NCBI RefSeq assembly: GCF_000240225.1
Contig: NZ_AGUD01000210.1
Location: 1-41,027, forward strand
Direction: 5' to 3'
From: Patulibacter medicamentivorans
Lineage (GTDB): Bacteria > Actinomycetota > Thermoleophilia > Solirubrobacterales > Solirubrobacteraceae
Length of the DNA: 41,027 nucleotides
Shown: piece after piece, positions 1-9,834 of the stretch
Position numbering within the stretch: the first letter of the stretch is position 1
How the letters are laid out: every line of letters starts with the position of its first letter
The notes under the pieces: model-generated
Databases searched by the model: none
What the model was told of the DNA's origin: nothing
Seen by the model: only the letters and a program-made list of their open reading frames with translations
Translations under genes and position numbers: made by a program

Positions 1-1128
1 GCCGCGCTGGTCGGCTCCAGCGGCGCGCTGGTCGGCGGCGGCCTGGCGCTGGCCGTCGCCGCGGTCGCCGCGACCGAGCTGCTGCGGTTCGCCTGGCGCG
101 ACCGGGCGGCGGCCGGCGTGGCGGTCCTGCTGCTGGCGCTGGCGCCGCTGCTGGTGCTGCTGTCGGCTCACGGCGGGTACGGCCAGCGCCGGGACGACGT
201 CCTCGACGTTGCCTGCGGCGCGCTCCTGGTCGCGACCGCGATCCTGGTCTTCGCCGGCGTGCGGCGGCTCGCCGTGGCACGCCGCAGCGAGGCGGGCGAC
301 ACCCCGTGGCGGGCCTTCGTCGGCCGCGACCGCGCGGTCGGCGGGCGACGGCCGGCCGGAGTCGGCCACGTCGCGTCCGGCCTCGCGCTGCTCTCGATCG
401 CGCTGATCCGGCTCGGCGACCAGGCGATCGGCTACCGCAGCGGGGTGCCCGCCGTGGCCGGCGCGCTGCTGCCGCCGGTCCTGGCCGCGGTCGTCACCGT
501 CGTCGTCGCTCCGGCGCTGGCCGCCGTCGCGCTCGTCGGCCGTCGCGACCGCGGCGAGCGCGAGCGGGCGCTCCAGCGTCAGGCCGTCGCGGCCCACCTG
601 CACGACTCGGTCCTGCAGACCTTCGCGCTGGTCCAGCGGCGGCTCGACGATCCCGACGAGGTCCGGCGCCTGATCCGGCGCCAGGAGCGTGAGCTGCGCG
701 ACTGGCTGGCCGGCCGCGAGCCGGTCCGCGCCGGCACCCTCGCTGGGGCGCTGCAGCAGATCGCGGACGAGGTCGAGGCCGAGCTGGGACCGGCGATCGA
801 GTTGGAGATGCTCGGCGATCGCCCGACCGACGAGCGGCTCGGCCAACTGCTCGACGCGACCCGCGAGGCGCTCCGCAACGCGGCGCGCCACGCCCGCGGC
901 GCCGCGATCCGCGTCGTCTGCGACGCCGAGGGGCCCACGATCGCCGTCTACGTGCGCGACGAGGGCCCGGGCTTCGCGATCGACGCCGTCCCACCCGAGC
1001 GGCGGGGCATCCGCGATGCGATCATCGCCCGGATGGAGGCCGCCGGGGGGAGCGCGGTGATCGACACCGCGCCGGGTGCGGGGACCGAGGTCGTCCTGCG
1101 GCTGCCGGCGGCGGGGGCTGATCGATGA
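1..1128 (+). CDS. Sensor histidine kinase, NarL/DegS type (5' end missing)
   Basis: The reading frame is open from base 1, so the gene starts left of the window; 375 residues are visible. The N-terminal third is a run of hydrophobic segments, probably 4 or more membrane helices. A HisKA_3 dimerisation/phosphoacceptor box follows, with the motif HLHDSVLQT (predicted phospho-His encoded at 601-603). Then comes an HATPase domain with an N-box (ATREALRNAARHA), a G1 box (RDEGPGFAID) and a G2-like GAGTEVVLRLP. This is the layout of kinases that autophosphorylate on His and pass the phosphate to a LuxR-type regulator. The stop codon overlaps the regulator start by ATGA, so the two are translationally coupled. 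The stimulus cannot be read from what is visible. Confidence 0.88.
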   Translation, partial: AALVGSSGALVGGGLALAVAAVAATELLRFAWRDRAAAGVAVLLLALAPLLVLLSAHGGYGQRRDDVLDVACGALLVATAILVFAGVRRLAVARRSEAGDTPWRAFVGRDRAVGGRRPAGVGHVASGLALLSIALIRLGDQAIGYRSGVPAVAGALLPPVLAAVVTVVVAPALAAVALVGRRDRGERERALQRQAVAAHLHDSVLQTFALVQRRLDDPDEVRRLIRRQERELRDWLAGREPVRAGTLAGALQQIADEVEAELGPAIELEMLGDRPTDERLGQLLDATREALRNAARHARGAAIRVVCDAEGPTIAVYVRDEGPGFAIDAVPPERRGIRDAIIARMEAAGGSAVIDTAPGAGTEVVLRLPAAGADR

Positions 1129-1784
1129 GCGCCTATCGCGCCCGTGTCGTGATCGTCGACGACCACGCGATCTTCCGCGCTGGCGTGCGCGCCGAGCTGG
1201 CCGCCGCCTGCGAGGTGGTCGGCGAGGCCGGCGACGTCGGCGAGGCGCTGGCCGTCATCCGCCGGACCGAGCCCGATGTCGTGCTGCTCGACGTCCACCT
1301 GCCCGGCGGCGGAGGCGTCGCCGTCCTCGAGGGCCTGCCGGGCCTCGACCGCCGGCCATCGGTGCTGGCGCTGTCGGTCTCCGACGCGGCCGAGGACGTG
1401 GTCGCGGTGATCCGCGCCGGCGCGCTCGGCTACGTCACCAAGACGATCGTCGGCGACGCCCTCGTGGCGGCGATCGACCGCACCCGCGAGGGCGAGCCGG
1501 TCTTCGGCCCGCGGCTCGCCGGCTTCGTGCTGCAGGCCTTCAGCGGCGCCGGCGACGCCGAGCAGGAGGACGACCTCGATCGCCTGACCCCGCGCGAGCG
1601 CGAGGTGCTCCTGCACCTGGCCCGCGGCTACGCCTACAAGGCGATCGCGCTGCGGATGGAGATCAGCCCGCGGACGGTCGAGTCCCACGTCGGGGCCGTC
1701 CTGCGGAAGCTGCAGCTCACGAGTCGCCACGAGGTCAGCCACTGGGCGGCGCGGCGCGGGATGCTCGACGGCGAGGACGAGTAG
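1125..1784 (+). CDS. LuxR/NarL-family response regulator
   Basis: A 219-aa two-domain regulator. The N-terminal receiver has the acidic pair in VIVDDHAIF, the phospho-acceptor Asp in VVLLDVHLPGG, the conserved Ser in LALSVSD and the Lys in GYVTKTI. The C-terminal LuxR helix-turn-helix reads LTPREREVLLHLARGYAYK followed by ISPRTVESHVGAVLRKLQ. ATG is taken as the start because it overlaps the kinase stop (ATGA). It is the cognate partner of the upstream kinase. The targets are unknown; nothing in the window shows an obvious site for it. Confidence 0.93.
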   Translation: MSAYRARVVIVDDHAIFRAGVRAELAAACEVVGEAGDVGEALAVIRRTEPDVVLLDVHLPGGGGVAVLEGLPGLDRRPSVLALSVSDAAEDVVAVIRAGALGYVTKTIVGDALVAAIDRTREGEPVFGPRLAGFVLQAFSGAGDAEQEDDLDRLTPREREVLLHLARGYAYKAIALRMEISPRTVESHVGAVLRKLQLTSRHEVSHWAARRGMLDGEDE

Positions 1785-1816
1785 TCCCGGCGCCCGGCCG
1801 TGGTCGGGCGGGTCGG

Positions 1817-1822
1817 TACCCT
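1817..1822 (+). promoter_or_regulatory. -10 box of a leaderless promoter (TACCCT)
   Basis: TACCCT lies 7 nt before the ATG at 1830, so transcription should begin at or next to the start codon. It matches the arrangement seen before eight other genes in this window. No convincing -35 is seen. Confidence 0.5.
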
Positions 1823-1829
1823 CGCCCGC

Positions 1830-2321
1830 ATGCTTGCGGTGATCACGGCCTACACGGTCGCCAAGGCGATCCACATCCTCGGCGTCGTCTTCGCCTTCGG
1901 CGCCACGATCGTGGTCCCGCCGATCGGCGCCTACCTGCAGCGGCACCAGCCGCAGGCGCTGGGCGCCTTCCACGGCGCGGTCGCGCAGCTCGGCCGGACG
2001 GTCGTCACGCCGGCGATGACGATCGTGCTGATCGCCGGGCTCTACATGGCCGCCGACGCGTCGCTGTTCTCGAAGGCCTGGGTCTCGGCCTCGCTGCTGA
2101 TCCTGTTCGTGCTCTTCGGCCTCTACGGCGCGCTGATCATCCCGCGCTCGGAGGAGCTGTCCAAGCGCGCCGAGGCGATCGCGGCCGGGGACGCCGGGGC
2201 CGACCCGACGACCGACGGCCAGTACTCGACGATCGCGGCGCTCGTCGCGCGGCTGCACCTGGCTGCGATCGGGCTGGTGATCGTCGCCGTGCTGGTGATG
2301 ACGCTGAAGCCCGGCAACTGA
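1830..2321 (+). CDS. Small integral membrane protein, DUF2269-like
   Basis: A 163-aa protein with four hydrophobic segments. The N-terminus (MLAVITAYTVAKAIHILGVV) carries a His in the first helix, typical of DUF2269-like proteins. Further helices follow at about residues 57-75, 84-103 and 140-160, with a charged loop between the last two. ATG 1830 is preferred over a GTG at 1800, because the -10 box at 1817-1822 sits between them and would make the GTG untranscribed. The function of the family is not established; a conserved His in a membrane helix has suggested haem or redox roles, but that is only an inference here. Confidence 0.7.
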   Translation: MLAVITAYTVAKAIHILGVVFAFGATIVVPPIGAYLQRHQPQALGAFHGAVAQLGRTVVTPAMTIVLIAGLYMAADASLFSKAWVSASLLILFVLFGLYGALIIPRSEELSKRAEAIAAGDAGADPTTDGQYSTIAALVARLHLAAIGLVIVAVLVMTLKPGN

Positions 2322-2407
2322 GCGCGCTCGGCGCCGCGGACCGGCCGGACGCCGCCAGCCGGGTCGCGGTCTGGCCGGCGCCCCCGGAGGGCGGGGCGTC
2401 CCACGGC

Positions 2408-2448
2408 CGCTTGGGGATCGTTGCCATCGTGGCAACGATCCCCAAGCG
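2408..2448. terminator. Perfect 19-bp-arm palindrome between convergent genes
   Basis: Two perfect 19-nt arms (2408-2426 and 2430-2448) are separated by TCG. They lie between the stop of the DUF2269-like gene (2321) and the stop of the opposing glycosidase gene (2466). The position and symmetry suit a bidirectional terminator, although there is no T-tract. The decamer GGCAACGATC in the arm recurs at 6700-6709, in the leader of the glycosidase gene. Confidence 0.65.
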
Positions 2449-2465
2449 CGTCCGCGGAGCGGTCG

Positions 2466-5400
2466 CTAGCGGACGCTCGTCGTCCGCCCGGCGCCGCTGG
2501 CCTTGACCGTCAGCGTCCGGCTGGCGCTGCCGATCCGCGCGGTGAAGCGGATCGGGGTCGTGGCGCTGAGCCGTCGCTTGGCGTGGGTGGTGAACGCGAA
2601 CGAGCGGCTGCTGCGGGTGATGGTGCGCGAGCGCCCCGCCACCCGGACGGTCGCCCGGACCTTCGCCTTCGAGCTGCTGCGGACCGCGCAGCGGACCGAG
2701 CGGCGCCCGTTCACGAGCCGGCAGGAGACGGTGATCCGCGGCGTCGCCCCGGCAGCGCCCTTCGCGCCCTTGTCACCCTTGTCGCCCTTCGGCCCGGCGG
2801 GACCCGTGCTGCCGCCCGGGCCCTGCGGCCCGCCGGCGCCGTCCTGGCCCTTCGGCCCCTGCGGGCCGCTCGGCCCGGCGGCGCCGTCGTCGCCCGGCTC
2901 GCCCTTCGGCAGGCCGCTGCTGGTCCCCGTCAGCGCGACCGCGTGCTCGCGGTCGGCCGTGTTGGTGTCGAACTCGAGCGTCGCGTTGGACGTCGCGTCC
3001 TTGCGGCTGGGCGCGAACCGGACCAGCACGCGGCAGGTCGCGTCGGGCGCGACCTCGGCGTTCGCGCACGAGTCGGACGAGGCGAGGAAGTCGCCCTCCG
3101 AGCCCGCGTCGGCGGCCTTCACGCGCACGCTCCCGATCTTCAGCGGCTGGTCGCCCGTGTTGCGGACGGTCACCCACTGGCCGGCGCTGATCGTGCCCTG
3201 CGGCTGGAGCGTGAACACCGGCACGTCGGCCGAGAACCGCGGGCCCTGGCCGGCGTAGGGCACGACCTGGATCCGCTTCTCGGTCGTGACCGGCGCCAGC
3301 GACGCCGCGTCGCTGAACTCGCGCATCGAGTCGTTGGTCACCGAGACGTCGATCGTGCCGGCCCGCAGGCCGGTCAGCTCGCGCGTCTGCGGATCGAGGA
3401 TCGCGACCTTGCCGGCGCGACGGGCCGCGTCGGCGGCGTCCTGCCCGCGACCGATCGCCAGCGCGTCCGAGCCGCCCCAGTGGACCGACATCGGGTAGCG
3501 CAGCGGCACGATCCGCGTCCCGCTCTGCACGCCCGAGGGCTGGACGATGCTGCCCGACAGGGTCGCGCTGGTCGAGACCTCGAGCGTCTCCGGGGCCTGC
3601 AGGTCGATCGACTGCGCGAACGCCCGCACGTCGGCGGTCAGCCACTGCTGGTCGGCGCCGGCGTCACGGTCGACCGACCACTTCAGCCAGCCGGTGAAGC
3701 CGCCGCGATCGGGCGTCCCGTAGGGCGACTTGCCCGACGAGGGCAGGACCGTGTACGGCACCCCCTCGACGCGGTGGACGTCGGCGATCTGGGCGTGGCT
3801 GCCGGTCATCGTCGCGCCCTTGCCCGACGCCTCGCGGAAGTCGGTCAGGAGCTTCTCGATCAGCTGCACCTCGGTCCGGTCGCCGAGCTGGCTCTGCTTC
3901 GTCGCCGCCGGATCGTCGACCGGGTGGTGGGCGAAGACGGCCACGTTCTTGACCGCGTTGTCGCCCTCGGCGCTCTTCAGCGCCTGCTGGAGCATCGCCA
4001 GCTGGCCGAAGTCCGAGCCGCGCAGCGACCCCAGCGCGCTGTTGAGCAGGATGAACCGCGTGCCCTTGTGGTCGAACGTCCCCGACGTCGGCCCGAACTC
4101 CGCGGTGAACGGCGCCAGGTCGCCCTGGCCGGCTGCCCGGTAGGACTCGTGGTTGCCGGGCACGTAGTAGCAGGGCGTCTTGTCGGCGGACGGCGCCGGC
4201 GTGTCGTCACGCCCGATCTCGCTGCTGAGCGGGATCAGCTGGCAGCCGCCGGCCTCGAGCGTCTGGCGGGCGAGCGTCAGGTCCTCGGCCGCGCCGAGGT
4301 CGGTGATGTCGCCGTTGAGCACGATCAGGTCGGGGTGCTGCTGGCGGATCCGCTGCAGCGCCGCGACGCCGACCTTGGCCAGCTCCGGGTTGGCGGCCGT
4401 GAACTGGACGTCCGAGAGGGTCGCGAACGACCAGTCGTCCTTGCCGTTGGTCCGCCCGTCGGGCGAGAACAGCGGGTCGGGCCGCAGCGGCTCCTGCTCG
4501 GGGATCTCGACCGGCGCCGCGTTGTCGGCCTCGATCTTCTGGAAGATCACGTAGCCGTTGCGCTGCTTGGCGGTCGCGGTCTGGATCGCCTGCAGCTGCG
4601 TGACCTTGATCGGGAACTTCGTGTCCGCCGGCAGGGTCCACTCGATGTTCGTCCAGCCGGCGCTCTTCGGGCCCGCGGTCAGCAGGTTCTTCGACGCCCC
4701 GCTGGCATCGATCCAGTAGAGCGATCCGAACTCGAACTCGCCGTCGGAGTACAGGCGCACCCGCACCCGCAGCGGCTGGCCGGGAACGTCCGGACGGGTC
4801 TCGATCGGGGTCTTCGTGATCCCCATGTTGCGCCCGGGCGCGTAGGTCAGGCGCAGGCCCTCGGGATCGTTGGAGAGCGTCTTGGCGACGCCGCTGGTGC
4901 CGTTGGTCGTCCAGCGCGAGGCCTCGTCGGCGGCGTCGAAGGTGTAGACGTGGTCGGTCGAGACGCCGACGCTGGTCGGCAGCTTCGCCTGCTGGCCCCC
5001 GGCCTTGACGGTGATCACGGTGCCGCCGTCGGCGACGGCCGCGACCTTCAGGGCCGATCCGGACGGGGTGATCTTGACGACCCTGCGGTCGTAGTCCAGC
5101 TCCAGGTCGGTCGCCTCGATCGGGGCCGTGAAGCCCTGGGCGTCGCGGCCGACGACGCGCAGCGTGGTCGACTTGGTGGCGTCGGCGAACGACAGCCGCT
5201 CGCTCGACAGCTCGAGCGTGCGCAGCGGCCCGAGCACCCGCACCGGGGTGTCGGCCTGGGCGCCGTCGGTCGTCGCGCGGACGCGGATCGAGCCGCTCGC
5301 GTCGGCCGGGGCGCGCAGCACGCCGTCCGACGCCGAGCCCTCGTCGGCGCTCCAGCGGACGTCGCCGCGACCGATCGCGACCGGCGTCTGGTGGGAGTCC

Positions 5401-6662
5401 ACGGCGGTCGCGGTCAGCGTCCGGTGGAGGCCCGGGAAGACCTTCGCGTCCTCGCCGTCGGGCGTCACGACCAGATCGCGGACGGCGCCGTCACCGCGGG
5501 TCACGAAGACGCCGACGCCGTTGGGGTCGCTGCGCTCGTTGCCGTCGGAGGGCACGTTGCGGACGCTCACCTGCTCGTCGCCGAGCTTGCGGCCGACCAT
5601 CGTGGTCGAGCCGCCGCCGTCGAGGTTGACCGCGGTCTCGGCGTGCAGGTCGGCCATCATCCGCGCGACCTGGGGCAGCGTCGCGCCGCCCTTGCCGGTC
5701 CCACCGGGGCCGTCGACGGTCAGCAGGATCATCGTCTTGCCGCCGTCCTTGAACCCGATCGCGGTGCGCGGGGCGATCGAGTTGCCGGACGCTCCCGCGC
5801 CGGACTCGGAGTCGGGAACCTGCTCGCCGTTGCGGACGAGCTGGGCGTCGGTCCCGAGCGCGAAGCGGAACTGGCCCGCGATCTCGGGGCTGACGCCGTA
5901 GGAGACGGTCACCGGGTCGCCGACCTGGAGCGTCCGCAGCGCGTCGGCGCCGGCGTCGCGACCGACCAGCGCCGAGGTGCCGTCGGGCAGCTGGCCGGCG
6001 CCCGGGGCGGCGGCCGCGCGGGTGACCTTGCCGTCGGCCACGAGGACCTCGGCGGTGTTGCCGTTGCCGGCCTGGACGGCGCGGCTCGACGCGCCCCACT
6101 CGTCGCTGTAGACGCCGATCTTGCCGGCGGCGACGCCGACCTGGTTGAGGCCGCTGACCGGGTGGTCCTGGCCGCCGAAGGTCGCCTTCGCGTCGAGCGC
6201 CAGGTTGGCGAGCGCGCCGACCCGGTCGTTGGTGACGCCGATCGTCTGGCCGTTGTTGCGGGTGCCGGTCTTGCGCAGGCGGCCTCCCTGGTATTCGAAG
6301 CCGAGAGCGGCGTTCGAGTTGCCGATGTCGAAGAAGTCGCCGTTGACGCCGGCGACGGCCCCGGCGCGGTTGGCCTGCTCGCTCAGCGGCGAGCCCTGGG
6401 CGACCTTCTCGGCGTGCAGCAGGTCGGTGCCGACGGCCGGATCGGCGAGGTCGACGGTCAGCACCTGGCGGTCGACCCAGCCGGTCGACTCGAGGTACTT
6501 CTGGTGCTGGAGGACGATCCCCGGGCCGAGCGGCTCGCGGTCGTCGATCAGGGACAGGGGGTCGGCCGCGGCGGCCGCGCCGGGCAGGGCCAGCGCGATC
6601 GCCACGGTCGCGAATGGGACGCGCCAATGGCGGCGGCGCGCAGCACTTGATGACTCGGTCAC
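2466..6662 (-). CDS. Secreted phosphodiester glycosidase / metallophosphoesterase / collagen-like fusion
   Basis: A 1398-aa exported protein. The GTG at 6662 is chosen because AAGGAG lies 5 nt before it and a signal peptide (residues 1 to about 32, ending PGAAAAA) follows directly. Domains in order: a NAGPA/phosphodiester-glycosidase domain at about 95-385 (VNGDFFD near 106; LDGGGSTTM near 347); Ig-like and carbohydrate-binding-like beta segments to about 740; a calcineurin-like phosphoesterase at about 745-985; an Ig-like segment and a HYDIN/choice-of-anchor-D type domain to about 1250; 18 Gly-X-Y triplets (1254-1307); and a basic C-terminal domain with two Cys. The phosphoesterase keeps GDITD, GNHE and AHHP, but reads DVQ (751-753) for DxH and SHAQ (955-958) for GHxH. 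The pairing suggests phosphodiester cleavage followed by phosphate removal from a cell-surface or environmental glycopolymer; that is inferred. Confidence 0.9.
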   Translation of the reverse strand: MTESSSAARRRHWRVPFATVAIALALPGAAAAADPLSLIDDREPLGPGIVLQHQKYLESTGWVDRQVLTVDLADPAVGTDLLHAEKVAQGSPLSEQANRAGAVAGVNGDFFDIGNSNAALGFEYQGGRLRKTGTRNNGQTIGVTNDRVGALANLALDAKATFGGQDHPVSGLNQVGVAAGKIGVYSDEWGASSRAVQAGNGNTAEVLVADGKVTRAAAAPGAGQLPDGTSALVGRDAGADALRTLQVGDPVTVSYGVSPEIAGQFRFALGTDAQLVRNGEQVPDSESGAGASGNSIAPRTAIGFKDGGKTMILLTVDGPGGTGKGGATLPQVARMMADLHAETAVNLDGGGSTTMVGRKLGDEQVSVRNVPSDGNERSDPNGVGVFVTRGDGAVRDLVVTPDGEDAKVFPGLHRTLTATAVDSHQTPVAIGRGDVRWSADEGSASDGVLRAPADASGSIRVRATTDGAQADTPVRVLGPLRTLELSSERLSFADATKSTTLRVVGRDAQGFTAPIEATDLELDYDRRVVKITPSGSALKVAAVADGGTVITVKAGGQQAKLPTSVGVSTDHVYTFDAADEASRWTTNGTSGVAKTLSNDPEGLRLTYAPGRNMGITKTPIETRPDVPGQPLRVRVRLYSDGEFEFGSLYWIDASGASKNLLTAGPKSAGWTNIEWTLPADTKFPIKVTQLQAIQTATAKQRNGYVIFQKIEADNAAPVEIPEQEPLRPDPLFSPDGRTNGKDDWSFATLSDVQFTAANPELAKVGVAALQRIRQQHPDLIVLNGDITDLGAAEDLTLARQTLEAGGCQLIPLSSEIGRDDTPAPSADKTPCYYVPGNHESYRAAGQGDLAPFTAEFGPTSGTFDHKGTRFILLNSALGSLRGSDFGQLAMLQQALKSAEGDNAVKNVAVFAHHPVDDPAATKQSQLGDRTEVQLIEKLLTDFREASGKGATMTGSHAQIADVHRVEGVPYTVLPSSGKSPYGTPDRGGFTGWLKWSVDRDAGADQQWLTADVRAFAQSIDLQAPETLEVSTSATLSGSIVQPSGVQSGTRIVPLRYPMSVHWGGSDALAIGRGQDAADAARRAGKVAILDPQTRELTGLRAGTIDVSVTNDSMREFSDAASLAPVTTEKRIQVVPYAGQGPRFSADVPVFTLQPQGTISAGQWVTVRNTGDQPLKIGSVRVKAADAGSEGDFLASSDSCANAEVAPDATCRVLVRFAPSRKDATSNATLEFDTNTADREHAVALTGTSSGLPKGEPGDDGAAGPSGPQGPKGQDGAGGPQGPGGSTGPAGPKGDKGDKGAKGAAGATPRITVSCRLVNGRRSVRCAVRSSSKAKVRATVRVAGRSRTITRSSRSFAFTTHAKRRLSATTPIRFTARIGSASRTLTVKASGAGRTTSVR
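2742..2903 (-). repeat. Collagen-like Gly-X-Y tract (18 triplets)
   Basis: This stretch of the glycosidase gene encodes 18 uninterrupted G-X-Y triplets rich in GPQ, GPK, GDK and GPA. It joins the globular part to a basic C-terminal domain and could trimerise the protein or act as a surface stalk. Confidence 0.9.
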
Positions 6663-6664
6663 CC

Positions 6665-6730
6665 GAGCTCCTTCGTTGCGAGGGGGGGGAAACGTTTTCG
6701 GCAACGATCGGCCGGAGCCGACGTCGTTGC
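6665..6730 (-). promoter_or_regulatory. Structured leader of the glycosidase gene with LacI-like palindrome and C8 run
   Basis: The leader holds the Shine-Dalgarno AAGGAG, a homopolymer of 8 bases (G on plus, 6682-6689), and an imperfect palindrome centred on CG (GGAAACGTTTTC, 6688-6699) resembling LacI-family operators. It also holds CGTTGC/GCAACG arms (6674-6679 and 6701-6706) that could fold the transcript just before the Shine-Dalgarno. A further CGTTGC is at 6725-6730. No clear promoter is seen; CTAGGAG on minus near 6737-6743 is a weak -10 candidate. Confidence 0.4.
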
Positions 6731-6927
6731 CGAGATCTCCTAGCCTGAAGCCGCGTACGGAGCCGACTTGTGACGGGTCGGTGCAGTTCCTGTGAACAAC
6801 CGGGGCCTGCGCCGGCGTCGGCGCACCGCCGCGCGCCACGCGCCGCACAGCGGCCCCTCGCCGGCCTCGTGCCGCCCCGTCGGGGGGTCGCCGGGCGAGC
6901 GGTCAGCGGCGAAGGCGGGTGCGGGGA

Positions 6928-6933
6928 TAGCAT
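6928..6933 (+). promoter_or_regulatory. -10 box (TAGCAT) of the carboxylase beta gene
   Basis: TAGCAT ends 10 nt before the ATG at 6944, leaving at most a few nucleotides of 5' untranslated RNA and no Shine-Dalgarno. It is consistent with near-leaderless expression. Confidence 0.5.
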
Positions 6934-6943
6934 CTCCCGCCTC

Positions 6944-8518
<1,575 letters not shown>

Positions 8519-8560
8519 GGCACCGCCGGCCCCGGCCTGCGCCGCTCGTCGCCCCGCAGG

Positions 8561-8578
8561 ATCGGGGGCACCCCCGAT
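8561..8578 (+). terminator. Short GC-rich hairpin after the carboxylase beta gene
   Basis: ATCGGGGG-CA-CCCCCGAT, 8-nt arms, lies 43 bp past the stop codon. It is a plausible terminator without a T-tract. A possible upstream ATG for the next gene (8577) lies inside it, which argues against that start. Confidence 0.5.
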
Positions 8579-8666
8579 GCGTCCCCCGGCCCGGCCGGCC
8601 AGGGTTCGCGGCATGCCGCCGCACGGGTCGCGAGCGGCGTCGCGCAATCGTCGAACGGGGTGCAGC

Positions 8667-9812
8667 ATGTCGGTGTCGGAGGACCTCACGGTCCCGTACT
8701 ACCAGCAGGAGACCAGCTACTACTGCGGCGCGGCCTGCGCCAAGATGGTCCTGGAGGAGATCGGCGCCGGCGCGCTCGATCAGGACGACCTCTACAACGA
8801 CAACCACAGCCACAGCACGGCCGAGTCCGGGTGGTACAGCGGGCCGGACGGCGTGAACTGGACGATGAACGCCCGCAAGCCGGCGACGTTCAACAACTTC
8901 TTCGTCCTCTTCGACCAGTCGACCGAGGACTCGATCTCGCGCAAGATCGCCTGGACGATCCACCATTACCAGGTGGCGCCGATCGCGATGGTCTACGGCT
9001 CCGCCCACTGGATCGTCGTCCGCGGCTACCAGGCGGACAAGGCGCCGACGAGCAGCTCGGACACCAGCTACGCGCTGACCGGCCTGTTCATCAACAACCC
9101 GTGGCCGCCGACCGGGTCGTCGACGTCGGGCATCGCCGACGAGCACATCTCCTACACCAGCTGGCAGGGCACCTACATGACGGGCGTGCCCGGCGGCCAC
9201 TGGGCCGGGAGCTTCCTCGCGGTCTGCGACCCGGAGCCGGCGGCCAAGGAGGTCGGCCGTCAGGTGCTGGAGCCCGGCGAGCGGCGGCGGACGATCCTCG
9301 ATCCGCGCGAGGCGATCGAGGCCGGCCTGGCGGGCGTCGAGCGGCACGGCCTGCTCGACCACGACTCGTTCGCGCCGGCCTTCCGCGGCGCCGAGCCCGG
9401 CGAACCGCGCCTGGTCCAGCGCCTCGACCGCAGCGACAGCTTCTACTACGTGGTGCCCGTGCGGCAGCGCGACCGGACCAGCGGGATCGTCTCGGTCGGC
9501 GGGCTCGACGCGCGCTACCACCAGGCCGCGGCGCTGCCCGAGGACTCCGACTGGGATCTCGACTCGCTCGCGCGCGACGCGATCCGCGAGCGGTTCGTCG
9601 GCTCGCGGATCCTCGTCGAGGGATCGCGCGTCCGGGTGCCGATCCGGCCCGAGGCGGTCTGCGTCTACCCGACCCTGGTCTGGCGGCCGTGCCGCGAGTC
9701 GTTGTCGCCGAGCTACCCGTTCGCGATGATCACCGTCGGTGACCAGCGCTTCTACGTGCGATCCGACGGCCAGGTCTTCTCGCGGCTGCACACCGCCGAC
9801 CGCGGCATCTAG
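8667..9812 (+). CDS. C39-peptidase-like protein with a novel C-terminal domain
   Basis: A 381-aa protein without a signal peptide. Residues 8-190 look like a papain-fold C39-like domain. A Gln-Gln pair precedes Cys20 in YYCGAAC, His114 lies in SAHWIVVRGY, and FINNPWP supplies an Asn where C39 peptidases use Asp or Asn. Proteolytic activity is therefore possible but unproven. The C-terminal half (about 215-381) is not a domain I recognise. It resembles the next gene along its length: REAIEAG versus REAIARA, PTLVWRPC versus AELVWWPS, and a closing strand pair VGDQRFYVRSDGQVF versus VGDHDSWVALDGTVL. ATG 8667 is preferred over ATGs at 8577 and 8613, which begin in the terminator and in non-conserved, Arg-rich sequence. 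It could be a peptidase, a peptide-processing enzyme or a degenerate relative. Confidence 0.8.
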   Translation: MSVSEDLTVPYYQQETSYYCGAACAKMVLEEIGAGALDQDDLYNDNHSHSTAESGWYSGPDGVNWTMNARKPATFNNFFVLFDQSTEDSISRKIAWTIHHYQVAPIAMVYGSAHWIVVRGYQADKAPTSSSDTSYALTGLFINNPWPPTGSSTSGIADEHISYTSWQGTYMTGVPGGHWAGSFLAVCDPEPAAKEVGRQVLEPGERRRTILDPREAIEAGLAGVERHGLLDHDSFAPAFRGAEPGEPRLVQRLDRSDSFYYVVPVRQRDRTSGIVSVGGLDARYHQAAALPEDSDWDLDSLARDAIRERFVGSRILVEGSRVRVPIRPEAVCVYPTLVWRPCRESLSPSYPFAMITVGDQRFYVRSDGQVFSRLHTADRGI

Positions 9813-9834
9813 CCCGCGCCGCGGGTGACGGGCG

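Noticed and set aside
2421-6650. Very long open frame on the plus strand opposite the glycosidase gene
   Set aside because: GC-rich codon bias leaves few stops in the complementary frames. The product is Arg/Gly/Val-rich low-complexity sequence with no domain, while the minus strand has clear domains, a signal peptide and a ribosome site.
6741-6746. TAGCCT on plus as promoter of the carboxylase beta gene
   Set aside because: It is about 200 bp from the gene, whereas TAGCAT at 6928 has the spacing seen at other genes.
8577-8666. Earlier ATG starts for the C39-like gene
   Set aside because: ATG 8577 lies in a hairpin and the added residues are Arg/Pro-rich without conservation; ATG 8667 begins the recognisable domain.
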